A stretch of DNA of 64,000 bases from Balanoglossus misakiensis. Taxonomy: Eukaryota > Hemichordata. A program made the translations under genes and the position numbers. This document shows, piece by piece, positions 31,865 through 42,289 of the stretch. The notes below the pieces were generated by a model. It was not told the origin of the DNA. It made no database searches and was given only the letters and a program-made list of their open reading frames with translations. The stretch covers positions 16,306,001 to 16,370,000 of the forward strand of contig CM082577.2 of NCBI GenBank assembly GCA_040954595.2, read 5' to 3'. Numbering within the stretch: the first letter of the stretch is position 1; the number at the start of each line of letters is the position of its first letter.

Positions 31865-33819
31865 GTCCAGAAGTGGTGGGGAAAGAAGCTGAATTGGATC
31901 AGCAAGTCGCATCATACCGGGCAGCAACATTTGCCCAGAACACCAACCGCACTTATAAATCACAATGGCAGTGCTATCTCCGATTTTGCAACTCCATGGG
32001 CTACCGAGCAATCCCAGTTAAGGGAGCATTTGTTTTTTACAGGGAGGGGGGGGGGGCGGTGGAAATCAGGGGGGGGGGTTTACTTTTACAAAGCAGTTTT
32101 TAGGGGGGGACAAATTTTATAATCAAGGGATTATTATATAGGGACTGAAAGGGGGACTTGAAAACTTTGACGGCTAAATATTTATTTTGAGTCCACAAAA
32201 ATGCAGTTTCGCGTCCTTTATTTTACAAAATTTTATAATGTGGGAGGGGGACACCCCCTCCCACACCCACCCCCTCCATTCATCAACACCTTTCAATCAT
32301 TGACTGGTTTATCTAGTGTCCCAGGTCAGGGGACTTGCCCCCCACCCCATGATAACTTTGAGCGGCGACGTTAATTTGCTTTTGCTGGGTTCATTAAAAT
32401 GCAGCTTTGAGCTCTGTATTTTATAAAATTTTCTTACGTGGGAGGGGGACACCCCCTCCCAAACCCACCCCCTTCAATTCTCGGTTTACGATGTCTCCCA
32501 ACACAGAATACAAATACTTAAAAAATAAAAACAATGTTCAGTAGACATGTACATGAACAGACATAGAGGGACAAAGAGGAGGATGAGCAGGAGGATGAAG
32601 AGGATGACTTGGACGAGGACAGTGAACCAGAAGATGAACATGTAGTGATAGGTGAACTAGGTGATTCAGCGGAAAGTGACTCAGAAAGTGATAGCGGCGA
32701 CATTGAAAATGAACTCTTTCATGTAACAAGATCAGGCAGACAATGCACTACTTGGAAATCAAGGAACTAGGTTTCATGGTTGATTATGTGGTATGTCGAA
32801 CATACACCAATATCTGACAAAGTTTGATAAGTTTAATCCGGTGGATAAACTTCTTTTTTTGGGGGGGGGGTCACATTTTAGAAAAGTAATTTCCAGGGGG
32901 GGGGGGGGTTGCCTTTTACATTTAGTCGGCGACTCAAATTCCACCGCCCCCCCCCCCTCCCTGTAAAAAACGAATGCTCCCTAACAACATTGTTTTAGGC
33001 AGGTATGTTGCCTTCCTTGCAACACGCTTAAAATTTTCTTCCATCAAGCAGTATCTAAATGTTCTGCGTATTTTTCACCTAGAAATGGGTTACAATAATC
33101 CGCTAAGTGAGAATTGGTTCCTAACTTCTCTCTTACTTGGTGTGAAGCGGTGCAAGGGAAGCACAGTGGAGCGCAAGTTGCCGATCACCCCCAGTTTGCT
33201 CTTGCAGATTAGGTCTACCCTTAATTTGGCACAGCTAGATGATGTACTGTTCTGGTCTGTTTGTACATCTGCCTTTTTTGGCTTGCTAAGATTGTCAAAC
33301 CTGCTTGTTCCTTCTGCAACTCAGTTCGATGCTGGCAAGCATCTTTGTAGACAGGATATCATTTTTCGTCCTTGGGGTCTACTTCTCTCTATCAGATGGT
33401 CTAAGACCATTCAGTTTCAGCAACGTATTTTGCAGGTACCCCTTCCTTTTGTTCCGGGCCACCCCCTTTGCCCTACAACGGCACTCGTAAGATTTTGGCT
33501 TCTTTCCGCCAGGGCCCCAGCACAGGGTCCAGCCTTCTGTCTCCCTGGGGTCCCTAGTTGCCCATCCTTTACACAGTCCATGTTTCGTTCACGCTTGCGT
33601 AGCGTCTTGTCTTCACTTAGAGTATCTACAGCCACGTTTTCAGGCCATAGTTTTCGTCATGGTGGGGCAACTTGGGCTCTGCAATGTGGCATCCCAGGGG
33701 AAATTATTAAAGTACTGGGAGACTGGCAGAGCTCTGCCTATCTGTCTTACGTCCAAGATGTTAGCTTAGAACAACGTTTATCTGCTATGTCAACTTTTAC
33801 CCTACACCTACCACATTGA
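31865..33819 (+). pseudogene. Tyrosine recombinase gene split by a transposon insertion
   Basis: Two coding pieces flank the element at 32022-32981. The left piece, after an acceptor at 31864, reads QQVASYRAATFAQNTNRTYK and ends GYRAIPV; this is the SAM-like core-binding region. The right piece (to the stop at 33819) has the catalytic set of the family: Arg I in FGLLRLSNL, a likely Lys in RWSKT, the H-x-x-R box in GHSFRHGG, a Trp in LGDWQ at the last His/Trp position, and the nucleophile Tyr in YLSY. Such recombinases occur in DIRS/Ngaro and Crypton-type elements; no reverse transcriptase lies beside it, so the type is open. Apart from the insertion no stop or frameshift was seen. Confidence 0.85.
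32022..32981. mobile_element. TIR element inserted in the recombinase gene (PIF/Harbinger-like, TAA target)
   Basis: The element is 960 bp. The left end is GGGAGCATTTGTTTTTTACA and the right end is the inverse with one mismatch (TGTAAAAAACGAATGCTCCC), followed inward by long G or C runs. TAA is present on both sides (32019-32021, 32982-32984). A 3-bp TWA duplication is the rule for PIF/Harbinger, hence the assignment. It contains no transposase, only a shortened acidic coding segment shared with 26724-27056 and a G-rich duplicated stretch (32150-32490). Confidence 0.82.
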
Positions 33820-34009
33820 GTTTCTTTGGACACCTTGGGAGAATAGTTCTGACATTAAGTCATTGTGGACTTTCTGTATTTGCATTAAAGAACTATCCTG
33901 AGTGTGCCAACGAAACCAATGTGTCGTTCGTTTTCTATTTTGTGTATGCATCAACTTTTCGCTGTCGATGTGACCATTTAACCTCTTTTTACACTGAGAT
34001 ATTTCTGAA

Positions 34010-36209
34010 CTACCGCATGTAAGACAAAATACCATCATAGCCTGGGGACTTTGATGATTTTAAGTTTTTCAAACATAGCAAAATTTCATCTGTTGAAGTG
34101 GGCTTATTTAAATCATCCATTTCTTGTGTAACATTTACTGAAATGTCAGTATTTTGAATAGCATCTTCTACAGTTTGAAAAAAGTCACCATCTAAAGATT
34201 CAGTATCACTGCACTGCATATACAAACTTTTGAAGTACTGATACCAGTCTTCTAAAGTGATAACAACGGCGATTCATACAAGACTTCAAAACAGACCAAA
34301 GATCCGGGCCACCTTCAGTACAAGCTTTTAAGAGCTTCTCTTTTACAGCATTTTGAAAGTCGTTTTTTTAACACGACACGTTTGTTTAAACCCTTTCTTT
34401 GCAGCAATAAAATCCCTTAAAGCAACGTCAGAGTTTGTCTTTCTGAACTCTTTCAATTAAAGGCACGTAAGCTGCAACTGGATAAAAAATCAATGTTTTA
34501 AATAATCTCATATATGCTTTTAATTATATCTATTAAATGCTATTTCATGATAATATATCAAGCTCAACACTTATTTATGACAAAATGGCCAAAAATTAAA
34601 GAAAAACGAAAATTCCTGAAATTTTTAAAAAAGTGCAATATTGCAATGAAAAATGAAAATCTGATGTCTCAGTGGATGAGATCATGTTTTGTTTATGAAG
34701 TTTCACAACCGGAAATGCGACATTTTCATTGTTTCTTTCATTTTCCCACGGTGGCGGCCATAATCGCTTGCGGCAAAGCTTTATTATTTATCTGGTTAAA
34801 ACTTGCATATGCACTCATATTTAGGGTTTATAATGCTTGTGTATAGTTCACTGCCTTCATCTGCATGGACTAATGGTAGTGCAGTGTGAAACAAAAATTA
34901 TGAAAATTATCCCAAAAGTTACAGCTTACGTGCCTTTAACTGTACATAACACGCTTTTAATAGGCCTGGTACTATCAAACCACACGGTTTGTTTATGTTG
35001 TTTCGAGTTTCTTTCGGACACCGGACATTTCATTACTTCCCCTGCAAGTTCCAGTGCTTTAGTCAACCGCTAAATCAACATTTGGAAGACTAACAAGAGA
35101 ATCCTGTAAAACAACTTTCACTTCAATTGAAGACATATTTTCAAAAAAGGTGTTTCTAAAATTTTCAGACCATTTGTAACGCTCTGTTTTTCTACCAACA
35201 TTTACATTTTCAACATTTACATCACAATGATAATTCCTGATCCCATTATATAATAGATGACACGACAAAGCCATATGGTCAGATTCGGTGCGAGGCAGTA
35301 CGTTGAAATTCTTTACATTGTCAAATAACTTCGTGGACAGGATGACGTAATCAATAAGACTAGCACCGGCATAAGAAATACATGTGAAATGACCATCTTG
35401 GTCACCAGGTGTTCTCCCATTTACAATACGAATGCCCATTCGCTTGCATAAATCAATTAACATTCTACCTGCTGGAGTTATTACTGAATCTTTTGAACAA
35501 CAGGGTGTACAAAATGTGTCAGGAATGTAACCCAAATTGTCTAACATCGGAACATGTGCAATTGCGTCATCAGTGATAAAATCGTCCAGGGGCCCCACTC
35601 TTGAGTTGAAATCGCCCAACAAAATAATGTGTTTATCAGAATTGTCTGAAGAAAAGTTAACTAGAAAGTCATCTAACATTTCAATTCTACGGATGGGGTT
35701 ATCTGGTCTAATGTAACAACAACCAATGAGCAAGTCTTTGTCAAAAGAAAATACATCTCTGTGGAATTCAAGAAAAACTCAATTTTCTAATGCACATTCA
35801 ACCCTCTTAACTTTATCAAAACACTTTTTGACGTAAACTGACACACCACCACTTGGTCTGCCTCTCCGAGAACATTCCAAGTTTATAGAGAAAAAATATT
35901 GTGATTCTGATGATATGGGCCTTGGCCTCTTACTCATCTTGATAATTTTGCATTGTATGGAAATGTTTGTTCTGAAATCTGACCAGTCTCTTCGTTCAAG
36001 CTGAACACGCGTCTGCAATCAGAGTCTTTCACCACCAGTTTATCGTATTGGAGAAAAGCTTTTAGATCCTTATTGGTTGCAAGGAGAGGGCGACGGTGGC
36101 CCCATAGTTTTGAACGAATTGTTCTTACTCTCCTTATGGAGATGTTTGAGTTCTTTAGCTTGAAAGCGTTTCGAAGAACTTGTTCTTTGTCTTTGATACA
36201 AGACACCAT
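34010..36209 (-). pseudogene. LINE retrotransposon 5' part: endonuclease and start of reverse transcriptase
   Basis: On the minus strand, from 36.0 kb downward, the order is: a basic leader (36209-35934) that may be ORF1-like or linker; RRGRPSGGVSVYVKK; after a stop, LLIGCCYIRPDN; HIILLGDFNSRVG with the metal-binding Asp/Asn; SLIDYVILS; and TESDHMALSC with the catalytic SDH. These are the blocks of an APE-type endonuclease. Then, after a MITE insertion, WYQYFKSLY, and at 34.0 kb the start of reverse transcriptase (LCLKNLKSSKSPGYDG). The polymerase core is absent. At least one in-frame stop (near 35780) and the insertion make it inactive. Confidence 0.8.
34461..34935. mobile_element. TTAA-flanked MITE (piggyBac-like) inside the LINE
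   Basis: The inverted ends read AGGCACGTAAGCTGYAACT. Each end is bordered by TTAA (34457-34460 and 34936-34939), the target of piggyBac-type elements. The 475-bp interior is AT-rich and codes for nothing convincing. It separates the LINE endonuclease-RT linker into two parts. Confidence 0.8.
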
Positions 36210-36455
36210 TTATTTTAATGTAAATGTGGATATATAGTGAATCAATGATCAACCACACAAAACTTCCATCCCACTTGTATGATATGAGAGTAAAAACTCG
36301 CCCAAAATGAATAAATGGTATAAAGAACGATTATTCATTTTTGCGAGTTTTTTCACTCTCCTGTCTATAAGAGGGATGGTAGTTGTGTGTGGTTGAACGT
36401 ACATTCACTATTTATCCACATGTAGAATAAAAAACGGTGTCTTGTATCAAATAAA
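36195..36455. repeat. Inverted-repeat element at the 5' edge of the LINE
   Basis: GATACAAGACACCATTTATT near 36195 pairs with the inverse of AAACGGTGTCTTGTATC near 36450, and inside AACCACACAAAACTTCCATC pairs imperfectly with GATGGTAGTTGTGTGTGGTT. The arms are over 90 bp with an 80-bp middle. This looks like a foldback MITE and may limit the LINE on its 5' side. Confidence 0.75.
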
Positions 36456-36679
36456 ATTAATGGAAAAAGGGGCTGCGAGAGACAGATTTTGTCCCTTTAA
36501 TTGGTCGCGATGAACGACGTCACTGACCACAAATACTCAGTAACGGTTTGTTTACATGCCCGTTAATCTGAATAGTAATATTAAACAGTTCAGTAAATAC
36601 ATTTTGCGTAACACAAGTCCCGGGGCCCCTTGTATTTTGCGTGGGGACATTTTCGTATATTTTGACGGGTTTCTTGAGT

Positions 36680-36865
36680 TCGTTAGAAATATAATGGAAA
36701 TAACCGACTCCGCCCTGACAATGAACGTTTGTTTATGGGCTCGGGCTCGAGAAAAGCTAAAATTCATTAGCTCGGAAGCCTCGCCCATGAATTTTTGGCT
36801 TTCCCCTTGCCCATAAACAGACGTTAATGGTCAGGGCGTCGTCCATTATTTCTATATTATATATC
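36680..36865. repeat. Imperfect hairpin element, about 185 bp
   Basis: AATATAATGGAAATAACCGA, GCCCTGAC and AACGTTTGTTTATGGGC in the left arm are matched inverted by GCCCATAAACAGACGTT, GTCAGGGC and ATTATTTCTATATTAT in the right arm. Confidence 0.75.
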
Positions 36866-37149
36866 GTTTGCTTGGTAGATGGTCAATCGTGCTGTGAGGC
36901 CCTTTCACACTGGTGGTTTTCTACACGAAACGCTTTTCCCGTTTCTATCATTGTAGCCAAGTTTATTCAATAGACGGGGTTCTTTTATTTTGGTGTCCAA
37001 TCATTCCCCTTCCCATGATCCTTTCTGTTTATGAGTTTTTGCCATATACGCCTTGTTTCCAAAGCGACAACTTCGGTAGGAAACGAATGCAATCATTTTC
37101 GCCATCATTTAAATAATAACACATGATAGCGAGGGCAATATCACGATTT

Positions 37150-37275
37150 GAAGCCTACACGAGGGATGGTGATCTCTGACCATAATATTGATGATGCCCG
37201 AGCCGCAGGCGAGGGTTTCATCAATATTGTGGTCAGAGATCACCAGCCCGGGGGTAGGCTTCAAATCTTGATGTT
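37150..37275. repeat. Imperfect hairpin element, about 125 bp
   Basis: GATTTGAAGCCTAC and GGTGATCTCTGACCA-AATATTGATGA on the left pair with inverted copies on the right. The loop is around CCGAGCCGCAGGCG. Confidence 0.8.
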
Positions 37276-37738
37276 TCCCGAGCATCGTGTGTAATTAATT
37301 TTATTACGCCGAACATTTGAACGTACATACACTGCAGCATAGAAGAACGTAGGGTTGCGTCCATGTCGTACATTGCTGAGAATGTAAAATGTCTCGATCT
37401 CCCAAGAACTATACCTACTTCGAACTCAGATAATTTTGAGGATACTGCGCTGTTGGTTTCGATTTCGGTGTATTTACTGCCTGTTTGCAGTAAAATATCG
37501 TCAAGTTGAACAGGTGTTAAGCCTGTCGCTTTGAAGCCATAGATGCGGGAGTTGGCTGATCGGCGAGGAAGCCATTGAACAACAGTTTGTCAAGCGCAGA
37601 AGTCGTGCACAGAACACCAAAACAACCAAGCGGGCAATATCAACATGCTTTATCACTCTTGCCATGTTTTATCACTTTTTGCTCTATGTCACGAGTAGTA
37701 TAGGTTGGAGCCGTAGCACTCGGATTTGGGGAGGAGGA

Positions 37739-38030
37739 TCAGGAGGAGCTGAGGAGGAGCTGAGGAGGAAGAGGAGGAGCTGAGGAGGAAGAGGAGGAGC
37801 TGAGGAGGAAGAGGAGGAGCTGAGGAGGAAGAGGAGGAGCTGAGGAGGAAGAGGAGGAGCTGAGGAGGAAGAGGAGGAGCGGAGGAGCTGAGGAGGAAGA
37901 GGAGGAGCTGAGGAGGAAGAGGAGGAGCTGAGGAGGAGCTGAGGAGGAAGAGGAGGAGCTGAGGAGGAAGAGGAGGAGCTGAGGAGGAGCTGAGGAGGAA
38001 GAGGAGGAGCTGAGGAGGAAGTGGAGGTGA
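37739..38030. repeat. GGA-rich minisatellite (left arm)
   Basis: Tandem units of GAGGAGCTGAGGAGGAA with variants, about 290 bp. Long minus-strand ORFs of Ser/Leu/Pro across it are products of the three-base periodicity. Further GGAGGC-type repeats continue to 38240. Confidence 0.92.
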
Positions 38031-38266
38031 TGTTGGGAGGAGGCAGAGGAGGCAGTGGAGGTGATGTTGGGAGGAGGTGATGAGAGGCGAAGGAGGCCTA
38101 TCACCCATGAGGTAGACAACCCTAAATGTTGGGAGGAGGCAGAGGAGGCGATGAGAGGCGGAGGTGTATCACCCCCTAAGGTAAGGAACCCTAAATGTTG
38201 GGAGGAGGCGGAGGCGGAGGAGGCAGAGGAGGCGATGAGTGGTAGCCCTTTCCCTATTTGAGACTG

Positions 38267-38274
38267 TATAAAAG
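38267..38274 (+). promoter_or_regulatory. TATA box of the ANKRD9-like gene (left arm)
   Basis: TATAAAAG lies about 30 bases before a likely start near 38298 and shortly before the coding frame. It is a full consensus, in a GC-richer setting than the surroundings. Confidence 0.5.
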
Positions 38275-38361
38275 GCTAGCCCTGCATGACCATCGTTCTC
38301 TTGGGCGTATTGTGGATATGGTCAATGCGCATTTTTAACGAACATCGTCGAGATCAGAGGA

Positions 38362-39279
38362 TTGCTTTCACGATTCGACCAATTGTCTTTTTATAACTTG
38401 CTAGTCACCGCGATCAGAAAACACAAGCCACCAAAAAGGATAGAGAGAGTTCGGAAACGCGTTGTGTTCGACTGGGAGGAGAAGAGCGACGCCAGGTTTT
38501 TCACGCCGGCCGATGCGCTGGCACTGGCCGTTGAGTGCAACCATATCGACTACGTGGAATACCTTCTGGAATATCATCTGGCAGAGGCGCTGGATGTATC
38601 AAAACGATGTTGCTCGCATCTCATTCTAGCTGTGAGGTGGGACAGACACCAGATTATGGAGAAGATTCTCTTTTACGCGAGAAAGAAGTTCGACCACTGC
38701 AGGAGTGCCATCGACGAGAAACTGCAGCGTGAGGCGAATACTGCACAGAGCCGAGAGAATTATAGGGCGGAGGCCCCTCCGACATATGATTACAATGGCG
38801 ACTGCTATATCAACTGCAAAGGGTGTCGTTCGTTGGGATTTTCAAGAACGGCCGTCCATGTCGCTTGTGAGTTGGCCCACGTCGAATGCCTGAGAGCCCT
38901 GCTCAAGTACGGAGCGAACCCGGCAACCATGGATCTGGTGGGGAAAACGCCGCTGGAATACTGTCTGTTTCAAACGGGGCCGTCGTCGTCCGATTTGACC
39001 TCTCGGCCGGAACGACTAGCGGAGTGCGTCGAGCTTTTGTTGAGAACACTGCAAAATATTGATGTTTCAATCGTTGAACGGTTGGAAGCTTTAAATACTG
39101 GGGGAGTGAAAGACGGGTTCCTCCAAAACATCGACATATCAAATTCTCCCTGTCTTCTAAAGCACCTTTGCCGCTTCACAATAAGACAATCCATAGGTCT
39201 GAACGACAGGTTACCTCACGGGATCGGTCAACTACCGTTACCGCTAACTCTAAAACGGTATTTGGCGTTAGATATGTGA
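38362..39279 (+). CDS. ANKRD9-like ankyrin-repeat protein with SOCS-box-like end (left arm)
   Basis: The 305-codon frame follows the layout of ANKRD9, an ankyrin protein that acts as substrate receptor of a cullin-RING ubiquitin ligase. It has an N-terminal F-Y helix (QLSFYNLLVTAIR); an ankyrin-type repeat at about residues 50-75 (ADALALAVECNHIDYVEYLL); C-C…LILAVRWDRHQIMEKIL; an insert of charged residues; and ankyrin repeats at about 158-205 (TAVHVACELAHVECLRALLK, GKTPLEYCL). At the C-terminus is SPCLLKHLCRFTIRQSI…LPLPLTLKRYL, with the L-x-x-L-C-R…L-P-x-P-L-x-x-Y-L pattern of a SOCS box. No intron is seen. The frame has no ATG before the conserved start: it begins at a TTG at 38362, an in-frame stop lies at about 38287, and a short upstream ATG is out of frame. 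The start is therefore unclear. A polyadenylation signal AATAAA lies at 39433. Confidence 0.8.
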   Translation: MLSRFDQLSFYNLLVTAIRKHKPPKRIERVRKRVVFDWEEKSDARFFTPADALALAVECNHIDYVEYLLEYHLAEALDVSKRCCSHLILAVRWDRHQIMEKILFYARKKFDHCRSAIDEKLQREANTAQSRENYRAEAPPTYDYNGDCYINCKGCRSLGFSRTAVHVACELAHVECLRALLKYGANPATMDLVGKTPLEYCLFQTGPSSSDLTSRPERLAECVELLLRTLQNIDVSIVERLEALNTGGVKDGFLQNIDISNSPCLLKHLCRFTIRQSIGLNDRLPHGIGQLPLPLTLKRYLALDM

Positions 39280-39585
39280 ATTTGAATCTGTTTTCAAACT
39301 GCTCCATGCAGTACCTTTGCCAATGTTCATGTTGTACATTATTCAATGTTCAAGTTTGACCAAAGTTATCTGTTTTATAATCTTGTGAATTGTGATATGT
39401 TTGTTTGTTTGTTTGTTTTTTTTTTTTAGAAAATAAAACCAACTGTTCATGGTTGTTGTTTTTTTAATGGAAACTGATCTGGCGTTTTGCTTGTATGTGT
39501 GTGAGTGAATGCATAAGAGTCATGTCATTTAGCGACGAATCAAGTTAAATTTATAGATTTATTGGTTTAAACACTAGAATTTGGT

Positions 39586-39696
39586 GGATCTGGTGGGGAA
39601 AACGCCGCTGGAATACTGTCTGTTTCAAACGGGGCCGCCGTCGTCCGATTTGACCTCTCGGCCGAAAATGACTAGCGGAGTGCGTCGAGCTTTTGT
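39586..39696 (+). pseudogene. Partial copy of the ANKRD9-like gene (left arm)
   Basis: This 111-base stretch repeats 38931-39041 with a few differences and an indel, and shows no frame beyond it. It lies 300 bases after the gene and before the right inverted end, so it arose by a local duplication within the segment. Confidence 0.85.
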
Positions 39697-39969
39697 GTTA
39701 TGTTATAATTTATCATTTTAATTATTATTATGATATTGTATGTGATTTCTGAGTAGTTTTGATAAATATATCCAAGTAAATGGAGAGTACTATAGTGTTA
39801 CTAATCTTACTCAGTTCGTGGGGTACAATAATGGAAATGTGTTAAAGAGAGAGGGTTCCTTACCTAAGAGGGTGATACACCTACTACATCCTGAAATGCG
39901 CCCTCTACCGACCGAAGTAGCGTTTCATTCGTCCACAACGTACAATCCATACCGTCTGCGTTCGGAACT

Positions 39970-41149
39970 ATGGACTTTTCCGCGAGTGAGCAGTGGGAAA
40001 CAATAATTAATTTAGAACGACAACATGGAAGACAAGACCAAGAAGATAACCAGGTAAGTAACACATTGTAAATTATTTAGATCAATGCCCAGTAATTTTT
40101 AATGACACATTATAATTATCCCACCCAAAGCTTTTTTCGCCCGTGGGTAACACATACTATCTGTACTATATATATATATATATATTTTTTTTTTATGGTC
40201 CTCTCTTATTATCATTACATAAGAGTCAACACATCATTTTTGAACAATATTGTACTCCAAGAAATGGACTGCCCTGTGGATGTTATGTCAGTATATTTCA
40301 TGTAATTCGTAAGCTATATTTTCTCTCCGTTAAAATGGGCGCGCATTGAATATATATGAGCTTATCGTCTGCGCGTAGCACCTACATCCCACTGTACATG
40401 TAGGCCTATGTACTAATTTTGCGCAGCGTGACTATCAGCGTCACACGCCCTCTCCCCATGATTGTACTGGCGAATAGTGTGGTAACGAGGATAAGCCAAA
40501 CAAGGAAGTGTATGCTATCTACACTGAGTTTTAACCAGCGTGCGAAGTTTTATTTTATTTTATTTTTATCGCAACGAACGCAGTGGGCTCACACTCACTG
40601 TGAGTGTGAGTGTATTCTATGTGTACCCAACTGGCTGTGCATTCGTCGCCGCGAATTGCAGTGTACGATTTCCTATCATTTTCACTCATCGATTTTACAT
40701 AAATTCAACTCCCTTTATCACAACAAGTTTGATGAAATACATTTTCATTGAAATATTAATCTCAAAAATTGTCCTGTTGCGATCGTAGAAGATGAGCAGT
40801 GACGCCCGCGAAATGTTACGGTGATTATGTGACCTGGCCGTCTAGGGGCTTGCAAGCAAATTGCTACATTGTTGCATTGTAATCGCTGGGGTAGCTGTTC
40901 TCCCCAGTCACACGCCACTAATACAGCACACGCGTGTTCAGGCATTGTTATACCATTAGCAATACCTCCACGCCAGCAGTTAGAGCTAATGACAGAATGA
41001 TGTGCTATTTCAACAGGTGTTATCGCTCAACGAGGAAAGTGATTTGGGCGCGCAGCATGAAGAACCCAGTGCTCGCACGTCCGGCGAGAGTTTACCACAG
41101 TAAGTTTTTGCTCGATTTTATCGTAATCGGGGGTATCCTGTGTATTTGA

Positions 41150-41202
<53 letters not shown>

Positions 41203-42209
41203 AACAAACAAACGTGGGTATACGCTTAGTCAGCAACTATTTTTTTTTTTTTCTTTTTTTCTTTTTTTTTTTTTTTTTTTTTTCTTTTTAATCTTTGCTA
41301 GAGCAGATATACCATCACAAAGAGTGAACGAGGAAGTGTCAGAGACACAGCCTTTACCGAATCCAAAGAGCGTTATAATAAAACCGTCGGTCGGTCGCTG
41401 GTGATGACTTATTTTTTTTTTTTCAGGATGTAAAGACCTAATCAATTGTCTATTCACGTTGTAATATATTTTTCATCCTCGTAGAATCGACACCACACCA
41501 AACAATAACACATCGGGTACACAAGAGGATGCATCGTCCTCTCCGAAGCAAATCAGGTAGGTTTAAATAGATTGTGTTTCTATTCACCTTAGGCAGGGTA
41601 CTCGTTCTAACATGTATGGTTGTCTATCTGACTGCAAGGTCGTTTGTAAATTTATTCTTGCAATTTTTTTTCTCTCCCAGACTTCCGTCTACACACCTTG
41701 CTGTCACCGAACACCAGCCATCACCAGATTATATACAGGTCCTTCGTGAGACCACTAATCGCCCGGATGTCTATGGTGAGGAGAATGATGAAGGCCGATC
41801 AACGTGCCCCCACTGTCCCCGCACATTTTCCAGACCAGGTGATTTGTGTCGTCACATCAACACCGTCCATGGGGAAAACCGCCTGTCGTGTGCCAGTTGT
41901 AGTAAGACGTTTACACGCAAAGACAACTTGGCAAGACACCAAAAGAGAGTGCATGACAACAAGAAAACAGGTACCGGTGGTGATGAAAATGACCAGTTTC
42001 AGTGTCCCTGTTGTGACCTTACCTTCACCCGAAAGGACAACATGGCACGGCATTTAAAGGAAATACATCACCGCCTGGATTCCCAATATAAATGCTCAAT
42101 ATGTGACATGGTATTTAAAAGAAAAGCACATCATGCCAGTCATTTGAAAATACATAAGAAGCTGTCTTGTACCTGGAGGTATTTAAGGGTGTCGAAAATA
42201 CAAGAGTGA
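39970..42209 (+). CDS. C2H2 zinc-finger protein, multi-exon
   Basis: The proposed first exon (39970-40053) starts MDFSASEQWETIINLERQ and ends at GTAAGT. Further exon candidates are 41017-41099, about 41302-41400 and 41485-41556 (acidic, Ser/Thr-rich). The last exon, 41681-42209, holds four C2H2 fingers: CPHC…HINTVH, CASC…HQKRVH, CPCC…HLKEIH and CSIC…HLKIH, spaced for DNA binding. Exon phases agree for exons 1-2, 2-3 and 4-5. The exon 3-4 join with the best donor creates a TGA, so exon 3 is spliced differently or the gene is damaged. Exons 1-4 lie in the palindrome arm and are mirrored at 42.7-44.3 kb; the finger exon is single, in the centre. The likely role is a nuclear DNA-binding regulator or a transposon-derived protein. 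Confidence 0.6.
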
Positions 42210-42289
42210 GGGGCCAAAGTGCGGGACACGCACAGTGCTATAAATGGCACTCTGCGGGAATTATCCGACGCGCAGGGAACGGACCTTGC

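Larger units (their letters stand above)
38162..39882 (+). mobile_element. Segment with 31-bp inverted ends enclosing the ANKRD9-like gene (left arm)
   Basis: The left end reads AGGTGTATCACCCCCTAAGG and continues TAAGGAACCCT. The right end (39852-39882) is its inverse with about three mismatches. A weaker third copy (TATCACCCATGAGGTAGACA) lies at 38099. A gene between inverted termini suggests a transposon-like or captured segment. No transposase is present and no target duplication is evident, so mobility is an inference. Confidence 0.45.
37693..41627. repeat. Left arm of a large inverted duplication (palindrome)
   Basis: The arm starts at AGTAGTATAGGTTGG and ends at GGTTGTCTAT, and is repeated inverted at 42660-50952. 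It contains the minisatellite, the ANKRD9-like gene, a partial gene copy and the first four exons of the zinc-finger gene. The arms differ by occasional substitutions (one changes Arg to His in the frame near 41085 versus 43205) and by length changes in simple repeats, so they are near-identical but not copied by the assembler. Confidence 0.92.

Noticed and set aside
29096-36209. One continuous LINE from 36.2 to 29.1 kb with later insertions
   Set aside because: The reverse-transcriptase core is missing from the whole interval and the intervening sequence is not a simple insertion, so two separate fragments are more likely.
37689-38119. Long minus-strand ORFs of Ser/Leu/Pro over the GGA repeat
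   Set aside because: They follow from the repeat's three-base periodicity, differ between arms in length and frame, and have no domain.
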